From Sporopachydermia quercuum (Eukaryota > Ascomycota > Sporopachydermiomycetes > Sporopachydermiales > Sporopachydermiaceae): a DNA stretch of 64,000 nucleotides. Within the stretch, counting starts at the first letter, position 1; every line of letters starts with the position of its first letter. Positions 23,552-32,978 of this stretch are shown piece by piece. The notes under the pieces are model-generated. The model was not told the origin of the DNA, made no database searches, and saw only the letters and a program-made list of their open reading frames with translations. Location of the stretch: the NCBI GenBank assembly GCA_001599295.1, contig BCGN01000003.1, positions 1,899,148-1,963,147 of the forward strand, written 5' to 3'. The position numbers and the translations under genes were made by a program.

Positions 23552-25465
23552 TCATAAATGACTGGTAAAATGTCTAGTAACATTATCTCCATACAACAAT
23601 CTTCGATCGGTGACAAACTGGGTCTCATAGTCCAATTTGCTGTTGTAAGTTTCGTATTCATTGTTAAACTTATCTTTGTGATTAACAGTGTTATGAACCC
23701 AGAATTCACTTGTTAAAAGATCCTGCTGAACCATTTCATCACTTACATCATCTCTGTTATTGTTACGAGCATAAAGGTCGATCAACAGATGACAGACAAC
23801 TAACCTGGCTAATGTCAATGCAATGAATCGTGAGTTCAAAGCAATGTCATTGCTTTTATCATTCTGATTCAAATCACCATTCAAAAAGAACTTTTGTAGA
23901 AGTTCATCCAAGCAATCATGAACTAAACTGTTCATTTCAATAGCCTTCTGATTATAGTCCTTCTTAGGTTCGAAGAAGTCTAGTAATGCAGGAATTAATT
24001 GATTGAAGTTCCGCAAAAGAACTCTAGTGATGTCGCTGGCAAGAACGTTTGTTGTTCCTTCCCAAATAGCATTTACCTGAGAATCTTTATATAATCTTGA
24101 GATATCAATACGAGGGTCATGAGTCAAATACCCAGGGCCACCCAAAGCTTCCATACACTCTGAAATACATCCTACTGTTTCCTTACACACCAATGCTTTA
24201 GAAAGGGCAGGAATCAACCGAAACATTGTTTTTTCATTTGCAGAAGCTTTTCCGACTTCCACTTTACCTAATAAGCTTGGAGCATAGAATCCTATCATGC
24301 TGAGCCCTCTTAATGTTCTTTCTAATGTAGCCAACACTCTAACATGAGCATACGTCTCACATAGTGATTTACCAAATACTTTTCTATATTTTGAATACTC
24401 TGTTGCTATTTGCATGGCTCTTCTGAAAAAACCTAACGAACCAACACTGGAGTAGATTCTAGTGATTTGCAAAACTGTGGAGATGGTTCGCACGCCGTTA
24501 CCCAAATCACCAATTCTTTCGGCTCGAACATTTTTCAGTTCCAATTCNGCTGTAGGAAGTCCTACTGTGCCAAATTTCTCTTTTAGCCTTACAATCTGAG
24601 CCCCGCCATTGTGAACGTGAGCCAAAAAACATCCAATGGGCACACGATTCTTACCACTTTTATGCTTGTCGAAGAGTTCACTATCCTGAGCTAAAATAAT
24701 TGCTACCTCGGATTCTGTAGCCGAAGAAAAAAACTTGAACCCATTCACCTGATAATTTGTTTGTATCTCGATATCATTCTTGTTTTTATCATTCATTTTT
24801 ACAACTACTCCTAAATCATCCTTCACAGCAATAGTCTCAGTTCCTGAGATGTCACTACCTCCAGGACGTTCAGTCATCCATTGTCCTGAGGTCCATACAA
24901 ACTCAGGATCTCTGGAAATAAGGTGATAATAAGCAGGATGAATATCATCTCTTTTTCTCCTTGCTAGCTCCAATGCTCTGGCACAACCGTCCGTCATTGC
25001 CATAGGACATGTGACTATAGCTGATGATCCGGTGAATACGTAATCCTTGATGAACTGATACACTCTACTATGTTCCTTTTGTTTACGTTCATATCCAATG
25101 GCAACAATTCCTTCATTAAGTCCAAAGAACTTCAGTTGTTTCCACCCTTGTGAAGTCACAAGCTGATTGATACGATTTCCGAAAGTATCAAATGGTTTGA
25201 CNTACGGTAGATTCTTCTCACAGTCAGCAATCAGTTCAAACATTTGATCAGTCATTACTTTTTCCCCAAAAACTTCTAAATCAGGGGATATTTCTTGAGA
25301 AATGGAGGTTGGTAAAAAATAATCCATGACCTCCGGGATGAAGTTATCTTGAGTAAAGGCATTGTTGATCTTGAATGATGCTTGATGAAAACCCCTATCA
25401 GTTGTTGCGAACTGAAATTGAGAAGATGAGANGGATGGACGATAGTACTTTTTTGCGGAATCCAT
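23552..25465 (-). CDS. AidB-like acyl-CoA dehydrogenase with peroxisomal signal
   Basis: A 637-residue flavoprotein-family enzyme resembling AidB and related fungal acyl-CoA dehydrogenases, which oxidise acyl-CoA with FAD. Seen: SGQWMTERPGGSDISGTE (about 193-210), the substrate/FAD-binding segment of this subgroup; a middle beta domain; RLYKDSQVNAIWEGTTNV near the C-terminal third, holding the Glu that acts as base in many family members; and ALGGPGYLTH before it. The protein ends in Ser-His-Leu, fitting the peroxisomal PTS1 consensus [SAC]-[KRH]-[LM], so peroxisomal import is plausible. Saccharomyces lacks acyl-CoA dehydrogenases. Three N bases fall in the gene, two at third codon positions. 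Substrate unknown. Confidence 0.87.
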   Translation of the reverse strand: MDSAKKYYRPSXSSSQFQFATTDRGFHQASFKINNAFTQDNFIPEVMDYFLPTSISQEISPDLEVFGEKVMTDQMFELIADCEKNLPXVKPFDTFGNRINQLVTSQGWKQLKFFGLNEGIVAIGYERKQKEHSRVYQFIKDYVFTGSSAIVTCPMAMTDGCARALELARRKRDDIHPAYYHLISRDPEFVWTSGQWMTERPGGSDISGTETIAVKDDLGVVVKMNDKNKNDIEIQTNYQVNGFKFFSSATESEVAIILAQDSELFDKHKSGKNRVPIGCFLAHVHNGGAQIVRLKEKFGTVGLPTXELELKNVRAERIGDLGNGVRTISTVLQITRIYSSVGSLGFFRRAMQIATEYSKYRKVFGKSLCETYAHVRVLATLERTLRGLSMIGFYAPSLLGKVEVGKASANEKTMFRLIPALSKALVCKETVGCISECMEALGGPGYLTHDPRIDISRLYKDSQVNAIWEGTTNVLASDITRVLLRNFNQLIPALLDFFEPKKDYNQKAIEMNSLVHDCLDELLQKFFLNGDLNQNDKSNDIALNSRFIALTLARLVVCHLLIDLYARNNNRDDVSDEMVQQDLLTSEFWVHNTVNHKDKFNNEYETYNSKLDYETQFVTDRRLLYGDNVTRHFTSHL

Positions 25466-26732
25466 GATGTGGATTCTCAGTCTAATAGAATAACAATAAC
25501 TACTATAAGGAACACTGCTGCTAATTGCAATTGGAAAAGGCTTCCAAAATGTGGAAGTAAGAGTCTTTTTGGTTATTCTACCAGAGCAGCCAATGATGTT
25601 CCTGGGATCACAAAGATAGGTGGAAATCCGATAGTATAAATTGCCAGTTACGTCTAATGAAGTATGAAAATTATTCGAGCCTCAAATCACTTGAATTACA
25701 GTAATATTATCATGAATGTTCCACTGCTATTTTTTTTTTTTTTCTAAATATCAAACCAGATAAGGCATCATCGCTCAATTGATTGTCCTTATAAGGAGAA
25801 TCCTCATGGAGCAAAATTTCCCCACATTTATAATACAATAAAATAGAGTTCAACTATTTGTAACTAAGTAAGAACTCTATTTGATATACTAATTGTCTTC
25901 CGAGTCTCCCCCAAATCTCTCTCCCCTCTCCACATTAGATTATTATTGATCGTTCCGAGGATCTTGTGTGCTGAAAATTACTCNTGCAGACCATAATTTG
26001 CATACCACAATTGAATCTTTCACGAAAACTGTTGATTTGATTCTGCGGTTCAACTCTTGAGCATTTACTCTTACAATGATACACGAAATGGTACTGTACT
26101 TGAAGATTTGCATCATCTTTTTGTTTTGCTATTTTACGGCTTGTTGGTGTGTTATCGACGTTTGTTTAGTCGCTATTGTATATATAGTATACGGAAATAG
26201 TGTTGAAGGTATAGTGTTTGAAATATCACCAACTGGTTTCATTGTAGAATCCATAATGTAAGTCAAATAAATCAAATCAAATCAAACAGTAATACGGTAC
26301 AGTCAATGACTATCAAATCATTTACTCAGTTTATCCATCATGAGTCTTTTGTTCAAAGGATGATAACGAGTCTTAACGGCTCTATCTTATAAACCCAGCT
26401 CGTCGATTAATTTGTTTCACATGAGAAGAAAGTTTATATCTGAAAACACATCAGACTGATGATATGATAGCATGAGAAGCAGATAGTATTGCTACGATTG
26501 GCATAAGTTATAAGTTGACGTCTTGTTACTAACCTTTTCATAGTATAGAGTGTCCAAGGAATCAGATAGACGGGAAAAATGAGGGGAAAAATGAGAAGAA
26601 ACACGTGTCGAATGGGTATTCCAATAACCCAAACACATCCACTTAGGAGTTGTAATAAATAAGATATGTATTATTGTTTTTAAGTCTATTTACAAGAAAG
26701 TCTATCCAATCATGTTGTATCATGACATTGTA
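25466..26732. other. Intergenic region upstream of the dehydrogenase gene
   Basis: Holds the upstream region of the minus-strand dehydrogenase gene, a T-run near 25731-25744, an imperfect AAATC repeat at 26263-26287 and a CACGTG box at 26602-26607. The plus-strand frame at 26076-26261 is hydrophobic but short and unrecognised; I do not call it. Confidence 0.5.
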
Positions 26733-28564
26733 TCAACGCGCTTTTCCTCCGGCAGCCTTTGTTGAAAGAAGAAAGTTAGTATAACGAACTGAGGACCATG
26801 GGCAAACAATCAAACACGAACTCTTTTCAACATACCTTAAACAAAATTATGTCACCATCCTCAACAGCATATCCTTTTCCTTCTTTTGCTACTTTTACCT
26901 TAGATTTCGCATTTTCAATGGAATCAATTTTTGCCAAGTCCTCGTATTTCATAACATGAGCAGATATGAATGTTTTCTCCAAATCTAATAATCTTGTTAA
27001 TACTTTACCCGTTCCACTTATCCCTACATTTCTTCTTGCTCTATACAGCTATAGTTCTCAATGACAGCAATACATACGACTATGAATCACGCCAGCAGCC
27101 TCCGGTGCTGAAGTACCTTTTCTAATGCTCCATTCACGGGCTTCAAGTGGACCACAAGTGAAAAAGCTAATCAACCTAAGATTTTCCCTCATTGTTTGAA
27201 TAATCTTTGGTAAAACGCTACCACCAACTCCCAAATCATTGTAATAGTCCTTGGCTTCTGATTTACTCATTTCTGCTATTTTTTCTTCTAAGGAAGCAGA
27301 AAACATTAGTAATCTATCACCTGGTGAATTTCTTTCAANCCATTCCTTGATTGCTTCTAAATAGCTATTATCATTTAACGCATAGTCCTCTTCGCTGACA
27401 TTGGCAAGATAAACAACTGGCTTCGCTGTTAGCAATGTCAATCGATTGAGAACAGCAATTTCCTCGTTATTCCAAACACTATTAGCAATTCTAGCTCCAT
27501 TCCCCAATACTTCTAATGCTTTTTTACCAACCTCAACCTCTTCAGTAAGCAATCGTTTTTCACTCATGTCGTTAGTAAACTTCACTTTCTTTGATATCTT
27601 CTCCAAGTGTCTCTCGCAGAACTCCATATCTTTAAGCATTAGCTCATCTCTGACAATCTCCATGTCACGTACAGGATCGACAGATCCTTCAATATGAGTT
27701 ATCTCTTCGTCATCAAAAGCCCTGACTACTTGGTATATTCCATCTACACTTCTTATATCACTTAGAAACTGATTGCCTAGTCCTTCACCTTTGGATGCAC
27801 CTCTGGTCAATCCTGCGATGTCCCATATTGTCAATGTAGCTGGTACTTGTTTTGCTGAGCCATATACTTGCTGCAGTTTGTTTAGTTTTGCTGAGGGAAC
27901 GTTCACCCTTGCTTCTGCCGGATCAATCGTAGCAAATGGGTAGTTAGCTGGCTACGGTGATGTTAGTATGTGAAAAGCAGATCATTGACTAGGAGAGTTT
28001 CCCCATAGATTTTACATTATGGCTCGCAATCGACAATGAAACGAGACTTTGTATTGAGCTCGATCATAATACCTAATTCTAATGATTGTATGATTTTAAT
28101 GAACTTGGCAGCGGAAGGTCTACCTGACTTCCTTTACCAGGATTCAACTCATCATTATGTTTATCACCGAAGCTCATTTCTCCAAATGACGAAACATTAA
28201 CGCTTCAAAGCTTCTAATAAAAAGCACATACATTTCCAATCTTTGACTCCGTTATTGCCTGGAAGAAAGTAGACTTTCCAACATTTGCAAGTCCTACAAT
28301 ACCAGCCTATTACTGTTAGTAAACCTATTACCATCCATTGATGTTTCAAACACAACAATCATCTTGAATTCCATGAATTCCATAAATTCAACATACTGAC
28401 AGATTATTGCTGAGTCTACCCAAAAACACATGGTCATTGTTTTCTGCACCGCTTTTCTTTTCTTTTTTACCTCGAGCAGGCGCTGCGTTCACTATGGAGA
28501 CACTGCTGAAAGGTCTAGTACCGATCAGTCTCTGTCTAAACAGTGAAAAACGAGCAGTTTTCAT
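26733..28564 (-). CDS. YLF2: Mitochondrial Obg-like ATPase of the YchF/Ola1 family, five exons
   Basis: A 429-residue P-loop NTPase of the YchF subfamily, which prefers ATP and binds ribosomes. On the minus strand the exons are 28564-28397, 28306-28232, 27951-27078, 26984-26836 and 26756-26733. All four introns start GTATGT and end AG, are 90, 280, 93 and 79 nt, and have CTAAC/TTAAC boxes 8-18 nt before the acceptor. The start MKTARFSLFRQRLIGTRPFS is a good mitochondrial presequence, favouring the Ylf2 type over cytosolic Ola1. Motifs: GLANVGKST (G1), DIAGLTRGASKGEG (G3), NVSEED replacing NKxD as usual in YchF, SFFTCGP, and the TGS end GDIILFK-AAGGKAR. One junction residue (His after VIHS) is unusual; Ola1 has Asp there. 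One N at about 27339. Confidence 0.9.
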
Positions 28565-29079
28565 AGTTTATACACGTGGGCAAGCGGATTCTATGCAAGA
28601 TTGGTCTTTCAGTGTATATTCTAAAGATTCTGTTGAAGTGCAATAAATTTTCATATTTGGAATGAAAGATCCTGTTAATACTGTGTGCAGCAAAGAGAAG
28701 AAAAGAGAGATGATTGAATGGTTGAGAGAGGTGCATGCGAAGTAAAAAGAGAGGCAGAAAATGGCAAACAAAAACCTGGAAAACAAAGAAACGAGGAGAA
28801 GTAACAGCCAGATTAATATATAAAATCTACTATCGGGGTATATAATTGATTAATAGAGAATCGATACTCTACGTAGACTCGAGGTGCACTTGTTGAAACT
28901 GACAGTTGCACAAAGAACTGTGATTCACTTCGATCATTGTATAATATTCGTAATAACCTACAACGTTAATATCCAGACTGCTTCAGGAAAATCCAACGAT
29001 ACTTATATATTAATATATACATGAGTTCAGATATGAAAATTAAACGTTTATACTTTTCACTGGCGTTTATATACAGAAA
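28565..29079. other. Intergenic spacer between YLF2 and RSM24
   Basis: A 515-bp spacer between two minus-strand genes, holding the YLF2 promoter and the RSM24 3' end. Small frames here (28536-28786) overlap the YLF2 leader and are not called. Confidence 0.5.
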
Positions 29080-30084
29080 TCATTGTTGATTTTGTCTCTC
29101 AAGTCCCAATGTTCCTAACAAAGTAACATGCTTCTTCTCCACAGGGGCATCTTGTGGTCTCTTCCACTGTTCAGGGAAAGATCTACCTCTGAACAAAGGT
29201 TTATTTCTTCGTTTATATGCTTGAATATGTCTTGTATCTAAAGGAATATCAGAGAAATCATCAGATTCATCTTTTGCTTCATTCAAGAGCTTCTTGACAA
29301 TATTACCTAGGTATTTCATATTCTGAGCTGGTTCAGCAAACATTTCAGAGGAAATTTTCACTTCATCTTTTAAAATGTTGTATCTTGTACCAGCTAAAAC
29401 ACATAACTTATGAACTTGCTTATCTGTCAGACCCAAGTCTTTTGGACAAAATGTGACTACTACTTTAGAAGCAGCGGGATGTTCTTCCCCAAGATAGTTG
29501 ACAAATCTGAATTGTAGAGGATTCTTCTTTCTATCCCTTGGTACATATTCTGACCTAAACTTAGCAAGCTTAGGTAGTTCATAAGCAGCAATACGGTTAT
29601 ATTTTCTTTGCTTTCTATGTTGTCTTACTTGTTCATGAGCCATTGAGGTCAAGTCTTCCTCTGGAGCCGCAAAAAATTCTTTCTGTCCTACTTCAATGTT
29701 TCTTCCATGATAATCCCGAAGGTACTCTTCACCGCCAAAATATAGTTCTTTGATTTCTTTTTCGCTGACATTTTCATCAGCAGTTGAAAGCAAGAGCTTC
29801 AGTTCATCTTCGTCAAACTTGTAATTCCCTCCTAGTACTAGCTTCCTCTCTTTGAAGTTTACAAGGATTTCATCTTTGGAAAGTCCTTTCCATGTTGAAG
29901 GCTCAAGAACATTTACTGCTCTAGATTCCTTTATCTTTTGTTTAACCTCTGGGTTTACATCTGATGCAGAAGAGTTGTAATTATGAGTAAATGATCTGGG
30001 GATTGGTGTCCTTACTACTATCAACCCTGTAGGGATTGAAGATGCAACTCGCCTGAATGTATTGCTGACTAGAATGCTGCTCAT
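29080..30084 (-). CDS. RSM24: Mitochondrial small-subunit ribosomal protein mS35/Rsm24
   Basis: A 334-residue mitoribosomal protein (S. cerevisiae Rsm24 is 319). It starts MSSILVSNTFRRVASSIPTG, a basic, Ser-rich mitochondrial presequence, and its conserved block reads PLQFRFVNYLGEEHPAASKV, then LAGTRYNILKDEVKISSE and AQNMKYLGNIVKKLL, which match the mS35 core as I remember it. The frame extends to 30117, but that first codon is TTG; the first ATG is 30084, directly before the presequence. It is acidic-rich in the middle and basic at the C-terminus. The gene lies next to YLF2 on the same strand, so two mitochondrial genes with a link to ribosomes are neighbours. Confidence 0.82.
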   Translation of the reverse strand: MSSILVSNTFRRVASSIPTGLIVVRTPIPRSFTHNYNSSASDVNPEVKQKIKESRAVNVLEPSTWKGLSKDEILVNFKERKLVLGGNYKFDEDELKLLLSTADENVSEKEIKELYFGGEEYLRDYHGRNIEVGQKEFFAAPEEDLTSMAHEQVRQHRKQRKYNRIAAYELPKLAKFRSEYVPRDRKKNPLQFRFVNYLGEEHPAASKVVVTFCPKDLGLTDKQVHKLCVLAGTRYNILKDEVKISSEMFAEPAQNMKYLGNIVKKLLNEAKDESDDFSDIPLDTRHIQAYKRRNKPLFRGRSFPEQWKRPQDAPVEKKHVTLLGTLGLERQNQQ

Positions 30085-30706
30085 TTTCACCTTCGAGATT
30101 CTAAGCTGGAACCGCAAACAATTCTATTGATGATGACGCTTCAACTACAACTGAAATCTTTGGAACCAGAGTAAAGACCGTAAACCACACTTCTTTCTGT
30201 TAGAAAGGTGCTTTCAAGATCAATGGATCTATCACTACTTACGATTTTCATTTGTACAATTTACTCGTTGACACAAGCGCCAAATCATTTGAGATATCAC
30301 ACCCAGACACCATTCAGAACTTGGTTGATTCAAGTCTCCTCTCGTTTTGCATTTTTGATTATAGAATACANTAAGATTTTGGACCATAACTTCTATTACA
30401 CTATATTGTATTACTGCACGTCTCCTCTTGCTCCTTCATAATTTATGTTACAAAAAGTTATGAATTGAATTCTTCCTATCAAATGCTTACAGCCGTTCTT
30501 ATGATGGTGTGTAACCAGCTCTTATAAATAATATCTACAGAAAACATAGCACCACTTATGAAAACACTCTAGACATACAGTAAAAATCAATATACAATAT
30601 AAGATAAAATACAATCCTCACAATATCAAAAAGTAGGATGAAGGAAACACAACACAACTATACTAATATAACAATACACATGATACATCCAATGAACATC
30701 ATATAA
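30085..30706. other. Intergenic spacer between RSM24 and HMO1
   Basis: Holds the RSM24 upstream region and the AT-rich 3' flank of HMO1. The short plus-strand frame at 30208-30441 contains an N, resembles nothing known and is not called. Confidence 0.5.
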
Positions 30707-31862
30707 CTATTTCTCAACAGGAACCAAAGACTTCTTTTTAGACTTCTTTTCTTTCTTCTTTTCCTTAGGCTTCTTCTTCTCGGATTTATCTTCCTCGTCA
30801 TCATCTTCTTCAGTCTCTTTCACAGGTTCTTCTACAGGAGCAGGATAAGAATTACCTAATGCAGCAGCTACAACTTGTGCAGCAGCTACTTGAGATAAAG
30901 CAGCAGATTGAGAATGGACAGAAGCAGGATCAGCAGGAGCACCACGTTCTTCTGACAACTTCTTCAAGTATTCATCCTTCTCCTTTCTGTATTGCAAGAA
31001 TTGTTCATCGTAATTTCTTTTAAGGGGGGCTTTAGCTTCGTCTTCCAGATCGTTCCATTTTTTTGCAACTTCTTGAGTCATTTCAGCGTTTGATAATGGT
31101 AGAAGCTTCAATCGTTCTCTTTCTTCTTTGATTTGTTTCCGTGCTTCGGCAGCAAAAGCAAAGAACATTGTGACAGGCTTCCTAGGGGCATTTGGATCAA
31201 TAGGTGGCCTTTTAGTCTTCTTTCTTTTCTTCTTGTCAGGTTCACCTTCAGCTTCTTCACCATTGACAATTGGCAACTCCAATTGTTCATTGATGAGCCC
31301 GTTACCATTGACAAATGTTTCGTTTTTACCTAGAACATTGTTGATTGATGTAGAAAGATTTTGAAACTGTAAAGCAACTTGAGGATTCAATTGTTCTATG
31401 TTTACTAGGTTGAAGAAATTCACAACGGCTGTTGATGCTTCCTGAGCTGATTTTGATAGCTCAAATAATGAGGCCACCAGCTATATTATAATTTTTATTA
31501 GTATTAATGCTTGACTTATTATGTTTTGCAAAATGCATGATTTATCTGTGCCTATCGTGNTGTTGATAATTGCCCTTCAAATGCTTACCCTCTAACTACG
31601 CGTATGGTTTGTGTGCATTATTTCGAACTCCCACCCTCCCTCCGAAAGGATTCATTTTACGTCCAAAAATATTTCCTTTTCAATAATACTGCTGATAGTA
31701 TAGTAAATTCTATATCTTCTATTTGGCATCTCGTAAAAGTTATCTCAACAAACGCGAGTCGTATTCTTCATGTAATAATCAGCTTCTTAAAGGACAATTC
31801 ACCTACTTAATGCATATTCAACATACAGAATCTTTGGCAGCTTTCAATTCAGCTTGGGACAT
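30707..31862 (-). CDS. HMO1: HMG-box protein Hmo1, two exons with 346-nt first intron
   Basis: A 269-residue HMG protein; in yeast Hmo1 binds rDNA and ribosomal-protein promoters and aids TOR-controlled ribosome synthesis. Exon 1 (31862-31827) encodes MSQAELKAAKDS; exon 2 (31480-30707) continues LVASLFELSKSAQEAS, which aligns with the S. cerevisiae segment KSAKDSLVSSLFELSK across the junction. The intron starts GTATGT, has a TACTAAT box and ends ATATAG. Domains: a degenerate N-terminal box A, a basic linker KKKRKKTKRPP, the HMG box from DPNAPRKPVTMFFAFA to YRKEKDEYLKKL, an Ala-rich stretch, then an acidic patch and a Lys-rich tail like Hmo1. Exon 2 alone has no ATG before GTG, so exon 1 is needed. 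Divergent from the tRNA-ligase-like gene. Confidence 0.9.
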
Positions 31863-32978
31863 TGTGTTAATTCAATTGGTATCTTTTTACTTTGTTTTGT
31901 TATTATCAATTAATGTAATAATTTCAATGTACCTCATATATAGTTATAGTTATTATGATGTGCAATCCTTAACTTTTGTTGCACAGAGTGTTGTGTTGAT
32001 TCTGTGTGCCAGCCTGAGAAACTGGTGCGGAAAAGGGATGAAAGGGAGAGACTGGGGAACAGGACTCTCCAGGTATCTGTAATTCTGTGTGAGCCTCTGC
32101 ACCGAACTTTCAACGGAGACTGTCAGGGAATTGCGCTTTGGGACAGGTAATTGGCCATGGAATGGAATTTATGAGTCGTTGTTCTGTACCGAAGAACAGA
32201 GACCCTTGGATAAAGGTAGGAGTTCTGCATTTTGAGATGAGCTGATAAGGTTAACGGAAGGACAAGAGTGGGAATAGAATGAGTATAAGGAGCTGGGAAA
32301 AAGAAAGAAAAAGTTAGTNATATTTGACTGGAATAATCTTGTTTCACTGAAATGCTTTGCATATATTCAGGACATCGACTGTAGATTCNTCTTTGTTGTT
32401 ATTATGAGTAGACCCTTATCCTCTCTGTACAGTGGTTCCTCTGCAATACTGAAACTAAGTGAAATATACTCATCGTGCCAAAGCTTTGCAGATCGTGGTT
32501 CAAGTGCGAATCAAGATCCTCCGTTTGAACTTCGTCTAAATATCAATTCCAGTTAATAAATACCTGTTTCCAAAAATGCATTCGAATTTTCAACCCGCTA
32601 ATACCCATCTTCTAGTACAGCCACCATTCTTTCCCTTTGCCTATATAACTGCCTTTCGCTGTGCTCGTATTTACTCGAAGCGGTAATTACCAGCATACAC
32701 AATTTCAGTCTCCAGAACAGCCTGTCCGTCACCTTTATTCTCATCGCGCGTAATATAACATCACGTCTCTTCTCGAATTTGACGATTACACAATGGCTCT
32801 CGAACAAATATATCGAGCACATAACAACTACCTACGGCATTATTATCACATTATGCCAGGAATAACTACTATGTAAGCAGTAATGTACCATCAGGCCCCT
32901 TCTCGCTCAACAGGTCTTGTCAGGTAATTTCCAGTGCTACAGGAACTAAGTACACCATGAAATCTTCATGCCGAAATT
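31863..32978. promoter_or_regulatory. Divergent intergenic region between HMO1 and the tRNA-ligase-like gene
   Basis: A 1.1 kb region with the HMO1 promoter on one side and the start of the ligase-like gene on the other. No remnant of a tRNA-ligase adenylyltransferase domain is visible in any frame here. Small frames at 32123-32362 and 32598-32822 are unrecognised and not called. Two N bases. Confidence 0.5.

Noticed and set aside
26076-26261. 61-codon hydrophobic plus-strand frame
   Set aside because: Short, no family, in T-rich DNA where hydrophobic frames arise by chance.
30208-30441. 77-codon plus-strand frame upstream of RSM24
   Set aside because: No recognisable family; an N inside; lies in the RSM24 promoter region.
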